Below are positions 18,102-26,844 of a DNA stretch of 64,000 nt, in pieces; within the stretch, counting starts at the first letter, position 1, and each line of letters opens with the position of its first letter. Source of the DNA: Hymenobacter frigidus (GTDB lineage: Bacteria; Bacteroidota; Bacteroidia; Cytophagales; Hymenobacteraceae); NCBI RefSeq assembly GCF_014640435.1, contig NZ_BMGY01000008.1, forward strand, positions 85,754 through 149,753. The letters run 5' to 3'. The translations under genes were made by a program, and so were the position numbers. The notes beneath the pieces are model-generated. The model was not told the origin of the DNA, did no database searches, and saw only the letters and a list, made by a program, of their open reading frames with translations.

Positions 18102-18527
18102 ATGGCCCGCGTAAAAGTAGCCCTGCCCGATACCTTCTCCTTTACCACCGAAATTCCGGTGCGCATCACCGACCTGAACTACGGCGGCCACCTTGGCAAC
18201 GACGCCCTGCTGGGCCTGCTGCACGAGGCGCGGGTGCATTTTCTGCGCTCGCTGGGCCTGGAAAACGACTACGACCCAGTGAGCAAGCTCGGCCTCATCA
18301 TGGTCGACGCAGCCGTGGAGTACAAGGGAGAAGCCTTTCACGGCGACGTGCTGCACATCAAAATGGCTGCCGCCGACCCCAACAAATACGGTTTCGATGT
18401 GGTGTACCACGTGCACAACCAAGCCGGCAAGGAAGTGGCCCGCGCCAAAACCGGCATGCTCTGCTTCGACTACAACATCCGCAAGCTGCGATTGCTACCG
18501 GAGGCGCTGGCGGCACAGGTAGCATAA
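18102..18527 (+). CDS. Hot-dog fold acyl-CoA thioesterase
   Basis: A 141-residue protein of the 4HBT/YbgC-FadM type that likely hydrolyses acyl-CoA thioesters in the cytoplasm. Visible features: ITDLNYGGHLGNDALLGLLHEAR, where the Asp/Asn near the long helix takes the catalytic position, and the later GEAFHGDVLHIKM strand pair. The ATG at 18102 matches the family start; the frame can be read from 17982 only by running into mnmD. Substrate unknown. Confidence 0.85.
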   Translation: MARVKVALPDTFSFTTEIPVRITDLNYGGHLGNDALLGLLHEARVHFLRSLGLENDYDPVSKLGLIMVDAAVEYKGEAFHGDVLHIKMAAADPNKYGFDVVYHVHNQAGKEVARAKTGMLCFDYNIRKLRLLPEALAAQVA

Positions 18528-18529
18528 AC

Positions 18530-18853
18530 TTAAAGCTGGTACACCCGACGCATTGCCGCATCAACCTGAGCCAATTCGTCGGTAGAGAGACGGCCCATTC
18601 CGTGCTGTATTTGCCGCCGGTCAAGAGTAGCCAGCTTAGCTATCCGCAGCAGCGAGGGCCGCGTGAGACCAGTATGGGCGGCGGGCAGCAACGTCAGGTC
18701 ATCCGGCTCCGATTTGTCTGCCTGCGAAGAAATAAAGGCCACCGTGACTTCCGCACGGCGCACCGCCAGCACCAACACGGGCCGCATTTTCTTACCGCTC
18801 AAGTCTGAAAACGGAAAGTTCAATAGCACAATGTCGCCCTTACTCGGCTGCAT
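18530..18853 (-). CDS. PemK/MazF-family toxin
   Basis: A 107-residue type II toxin, an mRNA-cleaving endoribonuclease by family. Signature segments: GDIVLLNFPFSDLSGKKMRPVLVL at the N-terminus (strands 1-2 with the catalytic Arg region), VAFISSQ, and LTRPSLLRIAKLATLDRR. Its ATG lies inside the last 14 bases of the upstream gene, the typical order antitoxin then toxin. The 3' end nearly touches the convergent thioesterase gene (2 bp). Confidence 0.88.
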   Translation of the reverse strand: MQPSKGDIVLLNFPFSDLSGKKMRPVLVLAVRRAEVTVAFISSQADKSEPDDLTLLPAAHTGLTRPSLLRIAKLATLDRRQIQHGMGRLSTDELAQVDAAMRRVYQL

Positions 18854-19112
18854 CGGCGGACGGCATATCGTAGCGAAATTTCACATCGGCCAGCGAATAC
18901 ACATCCTCAGCCTCGTCGTGTAGAAAGGCGAAGGTTGACGAAGTCAGGACGTGCGTCGCTATCTGCTGGGTCAGTAAGGCAGCGTCAGCAAGGGCCCGCT
19001 GCTGCTGTCGCTGCCGCAAAAAAGTGGCAAAGTCCAGCACCTCGGCCGCTTGCTCTTCGGCCAGCTCAGCCAAAATCCGGCTGGTTTGTTCAATGATTTG
19101 CTGGTGGCTCAT
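18840..19112 (-). CDS. Probable antitoxin of the MazF-type pair
   Basis: A 90-residue protein just upstream of, and overlapping, the toxin gene. It starts MSHQQIIEQTSRILAELAEEQ and continues with AEVLDFATFLRQRQQQR, like small DUF2281-type antitoxins that carry a helical leader and a 'EVLDFxxFL' segment. The C-terminal part (SLADVKFRYDMPSADAAE) is acidic and would bind the toxin. The start at 19112 fits; a longer frame reaches 19178. Antitoxin function is inferred from position and size. Confidence 0.7.
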   Translation of the reverse strand: MSHQQIIEQTSRILAELAEEQAAEVLDFATFLRQRQQQRALADAALLTQQIATHVLTSSTFAFLHDEAEDVYSLADVKFRYDMPSADAAE

Positions 19113-19193
19113 GGGCGAAAGCGAAAGTTCTTCTGCAAAATACGCCGCCCCCGCTAAAAGTTCACCCCCGGAACCCAACGCCCTACCTGCTTG

Positions 19194-19201
19194 TATCTTT
19201 G
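19194..19201 (+). promoter_or_regulatory. -7 box of rlmN
   Basis: TATCTTTG, full match to TAnnTTTG, ends 4 bases before the ATG at 19206. No -33 element was found. The position predicts a leaderless or nearly leaderless mRNA. Confidence 0.5.
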
Positions 19202-19205
19202 TGCT

Positions 19206-20285
19206 ATGTTACTGGAACTACCCCTCGCCCCTACGCCCACCAAACGCGACATCCGCAAAACTTCGTCCGACGACCTGAAGACTTTTATGGTCGAGCACGG
19301 GGAGAAACCCTTTCGCGCCAAGCAGGTGACGGAGTGGCTGTGGAAGAACACCGCCGCCACGTTTGAGGAGATGAATAACATCTCGGTAGCAACGCGTGAG
19401 CTGCTGGCCGCGCACTTCGTGATAAACGGCGTGACGGTGCAAAACAAGCAGCTCAGCAGCGACGGCACCATCAAATCGGCCTTCAAACTCTACGACGGTA
19501 ACGTGGTGGAAGGCGTCCTCATCCCGCACGATACGCGGATGACGGCCTGCATTTCGAGCCAGGTGGGTTGCTCGCTCACCTGTAAATTTTGCGCCACCGG
19601 CTACATGGACCGCAAGCGCAACCTCGATGCGGCCGAGATTTACGACCAGGTGGTGCGCATCCGGGAGCAGTGCGAAAGCCAGTACGGCACGCCGCTCACC
19701 AACATCGTGTACATGGGCATGGGCGAGCCGCTGCTCAACTACGCCAACGTGGTGGAAAGCGTGCGCCGCATCACCTCGCCCGATGGCCTGAACATGGCCC
19801 CGCGCCGCATCACCATCAGCACGGCGGGCATCGCCAAGATGATTAAAAAGCTGGCCGATGACGACGTGAAGGCCAACCTGGCCCTCTCGCTGCACGCGCC
19901 CACCGATGCCAAGCGCAACGAAATCATGCCCATCAACGAGGCCAATTCCCTGGCCGCGCTGAAGGAGGCCCTGCAGTATTACCACCAGAAAACTGGCCGC
20001 AAAGTCACTTATGAATACATCGTATTCGACGGCTTCAACGACGGGCTGGACGATGCTGAGCACCTCGCCAAGATTGCCAAGTGGCTACCCTGCAAGGTGA
20101 ACCTGATTGAGTACAACCCCATCGAAAACGCCGACTACCAGAACGCGGCCGACGACAAAATCACCGCCTTCCACAAGCACCTGTCCGACCGCGGCGTGCA
20201 AACCAACATCCGCCGCTCGCGCGGCAAGGACATTGACGCCGCCTGCGGGCAGCTGGCGGTGAAGGAGGAAAGAGAAGTAGCCTAA
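19206..20285 (+). CDS. rlmN: Dual-specificity 23S rRNA/tRNA adenine C2 methyltransferase RlmN
   Basis: Radical-SAM enzyme methylating A2503 of 23S rRNA and A37 of some tRNAs. The 359 residues hold the cluster motif as Cys122, Cys126 and Cys129 (GCSLTCKFCATGY), the glycine-rich VYMGMGEPLLNY, and the second catalytic cysteine at Cys347 (DIDAACGQL). The N-terminus is standard (FRAKQVTEWLWKN). ATG at 19206, directly behind a promoter-like box. Full length, no damage. Confidence 0.96.
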   Translation: MLLELPLAPTPTKRDIRKTSSDDLKTFMVEHGEKPFRAKQVTEWLWKNTAATFEEMNNISVATRELLAAHFVINGVTVQNKQLSSDGTIKSAFKLYDGNVVEGVLIPHDTRMTACISSQVGCSLTCKFCATGYMDRKRNLDAAEIYDQVVRIREQCESQYGTPLTNIVYMGMGEPLLNYANVVESVRRITSPDGLNMAPRRITISTAGIAKMIKKLADDDVKANLALSLHAPTDAKRNEIMPINEANSLAALKEALQYYHQKTGRKVTYEYIVFDGFNDGLDDAEHLAKIAKWLPCKVNLIEYNPIENADYQNAADDKITAFHKHLSDRGVQTNIRRSRGKDIDAACGQLAVKEEREVA

Positions 20286-20368
20286 CGGAAGGGCAGCAGT
20301 TATTTTTTCGAGCCCGGCCACCGGTTTTCTTCGCACCAAACGGTCTGCGGCCGTTCCGAAAAAAAGCT

Positions 20369-21343
20369 CTACCGGCCCGTTTTGCCGAAGCGATAGGTGA
20401 AATCGTAGTACACGGGAATGATTCCTGTGCCGCTGCCCACGTCGTTTGCCGCAGAAAAATTGAGCGTATAGGCGGCGGCAACGCCGAAGCTGGTGCGGGG
20501 CCAATTAATTTTCACACCATAGAGCCCCCCCATACCCGCTTCGTTTATCAGGTAGTTCTCGCTGAGCAAGGACAGCCGGCGCGACACCCGCGTCTGGCCC
20601 CCGAACTGAAACACCGGCTCAGAGCCAATCTCCTGCTCAAAAAAACCGTAGCCCAGCCCGGCCGTGAAGTTGTTATCGGCGCTACCGTAGGTAGCCGTGC
20701 CATAGAGAATGCCCGCGCCGAAACTTTGACGCCGGTTGGAGCTGAACCCGAAGGTGGGAATACGTAAGTACAGCACGCCGGCGCCTACTCCGAACCGCTC
20801 ACTGACGGGCAGGGTAATTTTAGGGGTGAGCACCAAAAGCTGGTTGATGCCGAAGCCTGGAATCAAGGAAACATAGCCGCCGACGGAAATGTATTGGTTG
20901 ACACCGTAATTGGCACCCACCAAGAACAGGCTGACAACTTGCAACGACCCTTCTCCCTGGCGCAGGCCGCGGCCTGTCGGAGCAAAGAAGATGCGGTTGC
21001 CGTTGCCAATATCGAAATAGTTGTGCTTGCCGGTCAGCATCGCCAGCCGCTTAACGTTGGCGCGCGGCACCTTCACTACGCCCAAATCCGTTGTTTCAAA
21101 TTCCAGTTCCTCCGCATTTGCGGCGCGCAACACGCCCGAGAACGACGTACCGGACTGCAGCTCGACGTCGTAGCGACGGCCCAGTAGTTCGCCCGGCGTC
21201 TTGTCGTTGGGCAAAGCCGGAACGGCCGGGGGCGCTGCCACAGGCGGGGCATTGAGCACGGGCGGCACCGTTTGAGCTACGGCCGCGGCGTTCGTGAGAA
21301 CAAAAGCCAAGAGCAAGGACCAGAAGGATAGTATTTTTTTCAT
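20369..21343 (-). CDS. Predicted outer-membrane protein with Sm-like N-terminal part
   Basis: A 324-residue protein with a signal peptide (MKKILSFWSLLLAFVLTNAAAVAQ), a Pro-rich linker, then a compact segment LGRRYDVELQSGTSFSGVLRAANAEELEFET resembling the Sm/LSm strand pattern that also occurs in uncharacterised Bacteroidota secreted proteins. From about residue 115 it is a series of short Gly/aromatic strands (YGVNQYISVGGYVSLIPGFG) consistent with a beta barrel, ending in FTYRFGKTGR. Ligand or partner unknown. The start is placed at the signal peptide; 21373 is also possible. A CATCTTTG box (one mismatch) lies at 21363-21370. Confidence 0.65.
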   Translation of the reverse strand: MKKILSFWSLLLAFVLTNAAAVAQTVPPVLNAPPVAAPPAVPALPNDKTPGELLGRRYDVELQSGTSFSGVLRAANAEELEFETTDLGVVKVPRANVKRLAMLTGKHNYFDIGNGNRIFFAPTGRGLRQGEGSLQVVSLFLVGANYGVNQYISVGGYVSLIPGFGINQLLVLTPKITLPVSERFGVGAGVLYLRIPTFGFSSNRRQSFGAGILYGTATYGSADNNFTAGLGYGFFEQEIGSEPVFQFGGQTRVSRRLSLLSENYLINEAGMGGLYGVKINWPRTSFGVAAAYTLNFSAANDVGSGTGIIPVYYDFTYRFGKTGR

Positions 21344-21554
21344 GGGAAAGGTATGTTTCCCCAAAGATGGCACCGCATCGCCTTAAAGTGGCAACCCAAA
21401 AATTTCGCTTTCCAGACTTTAACAAACCACTTACCACCCACTCATAGTAAACGTATCACATTCACAATAAACTGAAATTAAAGTAGTTGTGATGATATTT
21501 TCACCAACTAACGGAATACAAAAAAGGACTTTTCAAGTCAGAACGCGTCCCGCC

Positions 21555-22529
21555 CTATCCCTTCCAGCGGCCCGTGGAGCGGGGCCGGCCGGTGGCAATT
21601 TCCTCTTCGGATTCGCCCTTGGGGATTTCCTCCACGCGCACCCGCACGGCGTGGGCCTTGGGCTGTACCTTCTGGCCGAAGGCATCGGCAAATTCCTGGG
21701 TGAATTCGGCACCGAAGAAGATGATGAGCGAGGAATAATTGACCCAGAGCAGCAGCACAATGGCCGAGCCCGCCGCCCCGAACGCCGAGCCCGGGTCGGC
21801 CTTGGCAATGTAAAGGGCAATAAGGATTTTGCCAACCACGAAGAGCAGCGCCGTGATGAACGCGCCCACGCCCACGTCGCGCCAGCGGATGATGGCATCG
21901 GGCAGGAAGCGGTAAATCAGCGCAAACAGCAGCGTGGTGACGCCCAACGACAGCACAAAATCGACGAGCTTGATGGCCAGCACGCCCACGTCGGGCAGCA
22001 GCATCTGCAACCACCCGGTGAAGGTGCTGAGCACGGCGCTCACCACAAAGGAGATGAGCAGCAGCAGGGCCACGCTCAAAATCAGCCCAAAGGAGAGAAA
22101 CCGCTGCTTGATGAAGTCCCCGATGCCGATGCCCGTGGTTTTCACCTTCAGGTTCCAGATATCGTTGATGCTTTCCTGCAGGGTGACGAAAAACGTGGTG
22201 GCCGCAAAAATCAGCGTGGCGATACCGATGACCGTGGCGACGGGGCCGCGCTGCTGCAAGGTAAACTTGGCGATGCTTTCCTGCAGGAACTTGGCTGAGT
22301 CAGCCCCGACGAGCCCCTTCAGCTGCCCGTAAATCTGGCCGGTGAGGGCTTCGCCGCCGTACACCGCGCTGGCCACCGTGATGACAATGAGCAGCAGCGG
22401 CGGCAGCGAAAAAATGGTGTAGTAGGAAAGCGCCGCCGCGTGGCGAAACGAGTTGTTGGTACTGAATTCGGACGCTGAGGATTTGAGAACGGTCAGAATA
22501 TCGGCGAGCTTGTACTTAGAAGTAGTCAT
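21555..22529 (-). CDS. YihY/virulence factor BrkB family membrane protein
   Basis: A 324-residue inner-membrane protein with six hydrophobic helices. The family pattern is clear: RHAAALSYYTIFSLPPLLL near the start, TFFVTLQESINDIWNLK, FLPDAIIRWRDVGVGAFITALLF and SAIVLLLWVNYSSLIIFFGAEF. The C-terminus is a charged cytoplasmic tail. The start MTTSKYK at 22529 fits the family; the extra 80 residues to 22769 are Arg/Pro-rich and unlikely. It was once called ribonuclease BN, which is a known misannotation. Role uncertain. Confidence 0.85.
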   Translation of the reverse strand: MTTSKYKLADILTVLKSSASEFSTNNSFRHAAALSYYTIFSLPPLLLIVITVASAVYGGEALTGQIYGQLKGLVGADSAKFLQESIAKFTLQQRGPVATVIGIATLIFAATTFFVTLQESINDIWNLKVKTTGIGIGDFIKQRFLSFGLILSVALLLLISFVVSAVLSTFTGWLQMLLPDVGVLAIKLVDFVLSLGVTTLLFALIYRFLPDAIIRWRDVGVGAFITALLFVVGKILIALYIAKADPGSAFGAAGSAIVLLLWVNYSSLIIFFGAEFTQEFADAFGQKVQPKAHAVRVRVEEIPKGESEEEIATGRPRSTGRWKG

Positions 22530-22783
22530 GTAGCAGGTAATGAGACATCGGTGTGCTGCGCCTGCTAATACGGCCGGATTGGGCCGGCGTTGGGCCCTGG
22601 CCCCACTTGGCGAGTGGTCTGGCCGCAGGGCCGCCGTAGGCCCGGCCCGCACAGCGGCTGAATGCGCAGAAAGCCAGCGGCTACGCCGGCCGTATGCCCC
22701 GGATTCAAATCTAACCCGGGACGGGGCGTATCTTGGCCGTCCCGGCCGCACTCGGCGGCTGCGGCTCATTCTTTGGTGTCGTT

Positions 22784-23620
22784 ATGCATTCTATTTCCTC
22801 CCTGCTGCGCCTGCGCGCGGTCGTTGTTGCCAGTGCCCTGCTGCTGGGCTGCTCCTCCCCCAACCAGCCCGCCGAAAAGCAAGCGCCGCCCACTGCCAGC
22901 GGCACCAACCCCGCCGCCGAGGGTTTCGACCAAGCTGGCTCCGACCCCAAAGCCATAGCCATTGCCGACCGCATGATGCGCGAAATGGGCGGCTACGATG
23001 CCTGGCGCGACACCCGCTACCTGGCCTGGAGCTTCTTCGGCGGGCAGTACCAGATTTGGGACAAGCAAACCGGTGATTTTCACTGGGAAAAAGACACACT
23101 CGTGGCCAACTACAACCTTAGCACCCAAAAGGGCCAGGTGTACAGCCGGGGCCAAGACATTTCGGCCACGCCCGCCGGCCAGGAGCTGCTGGGGAAACTG
23201 CCCGCCATTTGGAACAATAATTCCTGGTGGCTGCTCATGCCTTTCAAGCTCAAAGACTCGGGCGTGACGCTCACCCACAAAGGCCCCAGCAAAACCATGG
23301 CCGGCCAGCCCGCCGACCTGCTGCAAATGACCTTCAAGAACGTGGGCACTACGCCCGAAAACCGCTACGAAGTGCTGGTGAGCCCCACCACCGGTCTCGT
23401 TGAGGAGTGGGCGTTCTTCCCCAAAGCCGCCGATGCCCAACCCGCCTTCCGCCGCACCTGGAGCAACTACATCCGCCAGGGCCAGCTCCTGCTGGCCGCC
23501 AACCGCGACGAAGCCACCAAGCCCACCCACCTCGACGACATTGCCACGGCCCAAACCCTGCCCGCGGGCGTGATGACCAGTGCCGTACCCGTAGCCAAGC
23601 TGGGGGCCCCGCTCAAGTGA
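22784..23620 (+). CDS. Lipoprotein of LolA-like type (DUF6503-like)
   Basis: A 278-residue lipoprotein: signal sequence ending in LLLGCSS, so lipidated at the cysteine at about residue 22. After a Pro/Ala-rich linker comes DRMMREMGGYDAWRDTRYLAWSFFG, then a repeated strand pattern (QYQIWDKQTGDFHWEKD, then AGQPADLLQMTFKNVGTTPENRYEVLVS) that resembles the curved-sheet proteins of the LolA/DUF6503 group, which hold lipophilic ligands. Divergent from yihY. Function is inferred from resemblance only. Confidence 0.6.
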   Translation: MHSISSLLRLRAVVVASALLLGCSSPNQPAEKQAPPTASGTNPAAEGFDQAGSDPKAIAIADRMMREMGGYDAWRDTRYLAWSFFGGQYQIWDKQTGDFHWEKDTLVANYNLSTQKGQVYSRGQDISATPAGQELLGKLPAIWNNNSWWLLMPFKLKDSGVTLTHKGPSKTMAGQPADLLQMTFKNVGTTPENRYEVLVSPTTGLVEEWAFFPKAADAQPAFRRTWSNYIRQGQLLLAANRDEATKPTHLDDIATAQTLPAGVMTSAVPVAKLGAPLK

Positions 23621-23628
23621 GCAGTGCG

Positions 23629-24369
23629 CTAAACGCGGTGTGAAATCCAGCACAGCACCTCGATGGGCGCGGCGCACAGGGCAGCCGCTAGCCCAGCATC
23701 GTCCTTGAACTGGAGCCGCGTGAGCACGCTGGCTTCCACGCTCACCACCAGCTCCGCATCGCGAAAAGGCCAAGGCTGAATGCTGACCGGCCCGCCGGCT
23801 ACGGGCTGGGCCAGGGTGTGGATGGTGCCATCGGGCCCACGCGCGATTTCCACGGCGCGGCCCATTTCCGGGATTTCGTGCCGGCACAGAATGAGCGAGA
23901 GCCGGTCGCACCATTGCAGCAGCGCGTAGGCCTCGTCGGCCTGTTTTTTGGTAAGCTCCAGTTCCTTTCGTCCCTTTTTTTGGCCGGCCACCAACTCATC
24001 CAGGAAAGCGTCGATGTCCTTTTTTTGCCCGCGCAGGCCTTCGTGGAGGTAGCTCAGGTGCAGGCTGGTGAGCAGGCTGCGCCAGCGCCCCTGGAAACGG
24101 GCGGCGGCCAGCACCCGGGTGGCCTGCTCCATCGAAAACTCCTTTTGGGTGAAGCTGGCTGGGGCCCCGGCGGCGGTGAGGCCATGGTGGCTGCCGCGCC
24201 CGTGCCAATCGGTCTGCTCATCGTCGTGCTGCGCGATGGCGGCCAGCAGGCCCACCCAGCGGTCGGGCGGCAGCGTGGGGGCCCAGTGCCAGGCGAGCTG
24301 CGCGGCCAGCAGGGCGTGGGCTTGCTGGTAGATGATTTGCCAGCCGGCGGGGGTGGAGTTGACTATCAT
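23629..24369 (-). CDS. DUF3891 family protein
   Basis: A 246-residue cytoplasmic protein with the family start (MIVNSTPAGWQIIYQQAHALLAAQL) and the His/Asp-rich segment AIAQHDDEQTDWHG, then a helical core and WCDRLSLILCRHEIP. These histidines and aspartates suggest a metal-binding helical enzyme, but no reaction is known for the family. The start at 24384 (MLHND) is an alternative. Convergent with the lipoprotein gene, 8 bp apart. Confidence 0.75.
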   Translation of the reverse strand: MIVNSTPAGWQIIYQQAHALLAAQLAWHWAPTLPPDRWVGLLAAIAQHDDEQTDWHGRGSHHGLTAAGAPASFTQKEFSMEQATRVLAAARFQGRWRSLLTSLHLSYLHEGLRGQKKDIDAFLDELVAGQKKGRKELELTKKQADEAYALLQWCDRLSLILCRHEIPEMGRAVEIARGPDGTIHTLAQPVAGGPVSIQPWPFRDAELVVSVEASVLTRLQFKDDAGLAAALCAAPIEVLCWISHRV

Positions 24370-24464
24370 ATCATTATGGAGCATAATAAACTCTACTAGG
24401 CACGGGTACCCTTACGGCGTAATGGCTTACCGGATGCTGAGTATCCCTTTAAAAGAACAACGAT

Positions 24465-24968
24465 TCAAGTGTGAGAACCTTTACCCTCAGCGGCGCGGGC
24501 GATGGTAACATAGTGGTGGCCCGCCTGAATGCGGCGGGGCAGTGGACGCAGGCCGTGGAGGTGAGGAGCCGTAATTGCTACGACTTTCAGGGCAGCACCC
24601 TGGCCCTCAACGCCAACGGCGATGTGGTGGTGGCGGGCAGCTTCAGCGGCGGCCAGGTCACCTTTGGGCCGTGTAGTCTAACTGCTGTTACGCGGCGAGT
24701 TACTCCAGTTGCTGGAAAGCGGCTTTTGCTACTTCAGAAAAGGCCGTTTCCAGGCAACCAGCCAATTCACCGCGTAACATCAGTAATCTAAATAATTGTG
24801 AGCAGTCAGGCTGATATTTTTGTGGCGCGCCTGAGCAGTGCCGGCCAATGGAACCAAGCCGTGCGGGCAGGCGGCGCCACCGCCGCCGTGCTCAATGGGC
24901 AGGGCCTCACCCCCGGCCTCTATTTGGTGCGCTGCGGTAGTGCCACCGGCCAGCTGGTGATACAATAA
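24465..24968 (+). pseudogene. Relic of a T9SS-sorted repeat protein, broken by a palindromic insertion
   Basis: Two coding pieces of one secreted protein. The first (about 24471-24680) reads GAGDGNIVVARLNAAGQW and NANGDVVVAGSFSGGQVTFGP, typical repeats of Bacteroidota secreted beta-propeller-like proteins. The second (about 24799-24968) resumes with ADIFVARLSSAGQWNQAVRAGG and ends GLTPGLYLVRCGSATGQLVIQ, a T9SS C-terminal sorting-tail pattern. A palindrome of about 110 bp (24679-24790) lies between and adds a stop at 24789. The N-terminus and signal peptide are also missing, so this is a dead remnant. Confidence 0.75.
24679..24790. repeat. Inserted palindromic element
   Basis: Imperfect inverted repeat with arms of about 50 bases: left CTGCTGTTACGCGGCGAGTT and GCTGGAAAGCGGCTTTT, right AAAAGGCCGTTTCCAGGC and AATTCACCGCGTAACATCAG. 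It sits inside a coding relic, which shows that it moved. It differs from the GTCATGCTGAGC palindrome family in the rest of the window. Confidence 0.75.
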
Positions 24969-24997
24969 CCCCCATCTTCCCCCACCGTATCCCGGCC

Positions 24998-25906
24998 ATG
25001 CCCCACCCCGCCGCCGGCAGCCCCACGCCGCTCGCCATTGCTTTGCCCGACGGCCGCCAGCTGGGCCTCACGCGCTACGGCAACCCCGCGCACCGGGCGG
25101 TGGTGTTTCACCACGGCTTTGGCTCCTCGGGCCGGGAGCTGCCCGGCGATGCGGCCCTGCTGGTCCGCCTGCAGCTCCAGATTCTGGCTCCCGACCGGCC
25201 CGGCGTGGGACAGTCGAGCGTGTACCGGGCGCTCACGTTTCCTTCGTTTGCCGACGACGTGGTGGCCATGCTCGACGCGCTGGAAATTCGGGAGCCGGTG
25301 GGCGTGATGGGCTGGTCGGTGGGCGGAGTGCATGCCCTGGCGCTGGCGGCACGGCACCCGGCGCGGGTGGCGGCCGGACAGTTGCTCAGCACCTGCCTGC
25401 CGCTGGGCGAGCGGGCCGCCTACCACCACCTTTCGCCCCTGTGGAAGGCCCTGCGCTGGGGCCAGCTCAGCTTTTCGTGGCTGAACAGGACCACCTTTCT
25501 GTGGCTCAGCCGGCAGTGGGCCCGCCACCCCGACCGCACCATAGCCTGGTTTATCCACCTCATGTTTCCGGCCGAAAAAATTGTGACCCGCCGCTGGCGG
25601 GCGCTGCTGCGCGATGCGGCGGTAGCCGGCTTCGCCCACCACGGCCGGGGCGTGTTCGACGACGCGCAGGCCTGGTGCCGCCCGCCGGGCTTTCGCATCG
25701 AGGAGGTGCAGGCGCCCATGCGCCTCTGGCATGGCCAAGCCGATGGCGTGTGGGCTCCCAGCAATATTCCCTACCTGGCCGAGCGGCTGGGCGGGGCGCC
25801 GGTGCGGCTGCTGCTGGCCCAGGGCCACATGCTGTACCTGGAGAACTGGACGGCCATTCTGGAGGAAATGGCCGGGCTACTGCCGGTTAGTCGAGCAAAA
25901 GAATAG
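24998..25906 (+). CDS. Alpha/beta hydrolase
   Basis: A 302-residue cytoplasmic hydrolase of the classic fold. Oxyanion region FHHGFGSSGRELP, nucleophile elbow GWSVGG with Ser107, and late acid and histidine in LWHGQADGVWAPS and LAQGHMLYLENW. The region between (about 150-215) is a cap with Trp/His-rich segments. Substrate unknown. It lies just behind the T9SS relic and 110 bp before terC, on the same strand. Confidence 0.85.
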   Translation: MPHPAAGSPTPLAIALPDGRQLGLTRYGNPAHRAVVFHHGFGSSGRELPGDAALLVRLQLQILAPDRPGVGQSSVYRALTFPSFADDVVAMLDALEIREPVGVMGWSVGGVHALALAARHPARVAAGQLLSTCLPLGERAAYHHLSPLWKALRWGQLSFSWLNRTTFLWLSRQWARHPDRTIAWFIHLMFPAEKIVTRRWRALLRDAAVAGFAHHGRGVFDDAQAWCRPPGFRIEEVQAPMRLWHGQADGVWAPSNIPYLAERLGGAPVRLLLAQGHMLYLENWTAILEEMAGLLPVSRAKE

Positions 25907-26015
25907 CCGTATTTCATCTGACAACCGGTTCGGATGCCAGACGAAGCATAACGTTCTTTGGGGTCGCATCTTTCCGCAGTAGGCACTGTTACCCTACTAC
26001 CCTAGCCCCTCCTCC

Positions 26016-26813
26016 GTGAATCAATACGTCGAGCAAATTATCCAAAACCCGTTGGCCTCGCTGGCCATCGTGGGCAATCTGGTCATCATCGAAAGCTTAC
26101 TCTCGGTGGACAACGCCGCCGTGCTGGCCACCATGGTGGGCGACCTGCCCAAGGACCAGCGCAAGAAAGCGTTGCGCTACGGCATCTTCGGGGCGTATAT
26201 TTTCCGGGGACTGTGCATCATCTTTGCCTCGTTTCTCATCCAGTTCTGGTTTCTGAAGCCGCTGGGCGGCCTGTACCTTTTGTATCTGGTGTACGACCAT
26301 TTCAAGGCCCGCCCCGCGCACGACGACATGGTGGACAAGCAAAAAAGCTGGTTCTACCGCCACACCCTGGGGCTGTTCGGCAAGTTCTGGGCCACCGTGG
26401 CGCTCATTGAGCTGATGGACCTGGCCTTTTCCATCGACAACGTGTTTGCCGTCGTGGCTTTTACCGACAACCTGATTCTGATTTGCGTGGGCGTGTTCAT
26501 CGGCATCCTGGCCATGCGGCTGGTGGCGCAGGCCTTTGTGCTGCTCATGGGCCGGTACCCGTTCCTGGAAACCGCCGCCTTCGTGGTCATTGGCATGCTG
26601 GGCCTCAAACTGATGCTGTCATTAGTGGGCCATTACCTGCCCGGCCACCCCGTCAGCGAGGCCCTCGAAAGCGAAGCCGCCGATGTGGCCCTGACCGTGC
26701 TCACCGTGGTCGCCTTCGCGGGCCCGTGGGCTACCTCAATGCTGTTCAATGTGCCCCAGCGCCCCGGTGGCAACCGCATTACCGAGGCCGGGGCCGCCCG
26801 GCAGAAGGTGTAG
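26016..26813 (+). CDS. TerC family integral membrane protein
   Basis: A 265-residue polytopic protein with about seven helices. TerC hallmarks: GNLVIIESLLSVDNAAVLATMV near the N-terminus and ELMDLAFSIDNVFAVVAFTDN in the middle, each holding Glu and Asp-Asn residues in the membrane, probably for metal ion transport. Family members have been linked to tellurite resistance and to manganese export; the ion here cannot be told. GTG start at 26016. It has an open hydrophilic C-terminus. Confidence 0.88.
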   Translation: MNQYVEQIIQNPLASLAIVGNLVIIESLLSVDNAAVLATMVGDLPKDQRKKALRYGIFGAYIFRGLCIIFASFLIQFWFLKPLGGLYLLYLVYDHFKARPAHDDMVDKQKSWFYRHTLGLFGKFWATVALIELMDLAFSIDNVFAVVAFTDNLILICVGVFIGILAMRLVAQAFVLLMGRYPFLETAAFVVIGMLGLKLMLSLVGHYLPGHPVSEALESEAADVALTVLTVVAFAGPWATSMLFNVPQRPGGNRITEAGAARQKV

Positions 26814-26844
26814 GCATCCCGGTCGCCTGCCCGCAGGGTGCCTA

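Noticed and set aside
26016..26813. Tellurite resistance operon
   Set aside because: Only a TerC family gene is present; no terA, terB, terD or terE was found, so no resistance claim is made.
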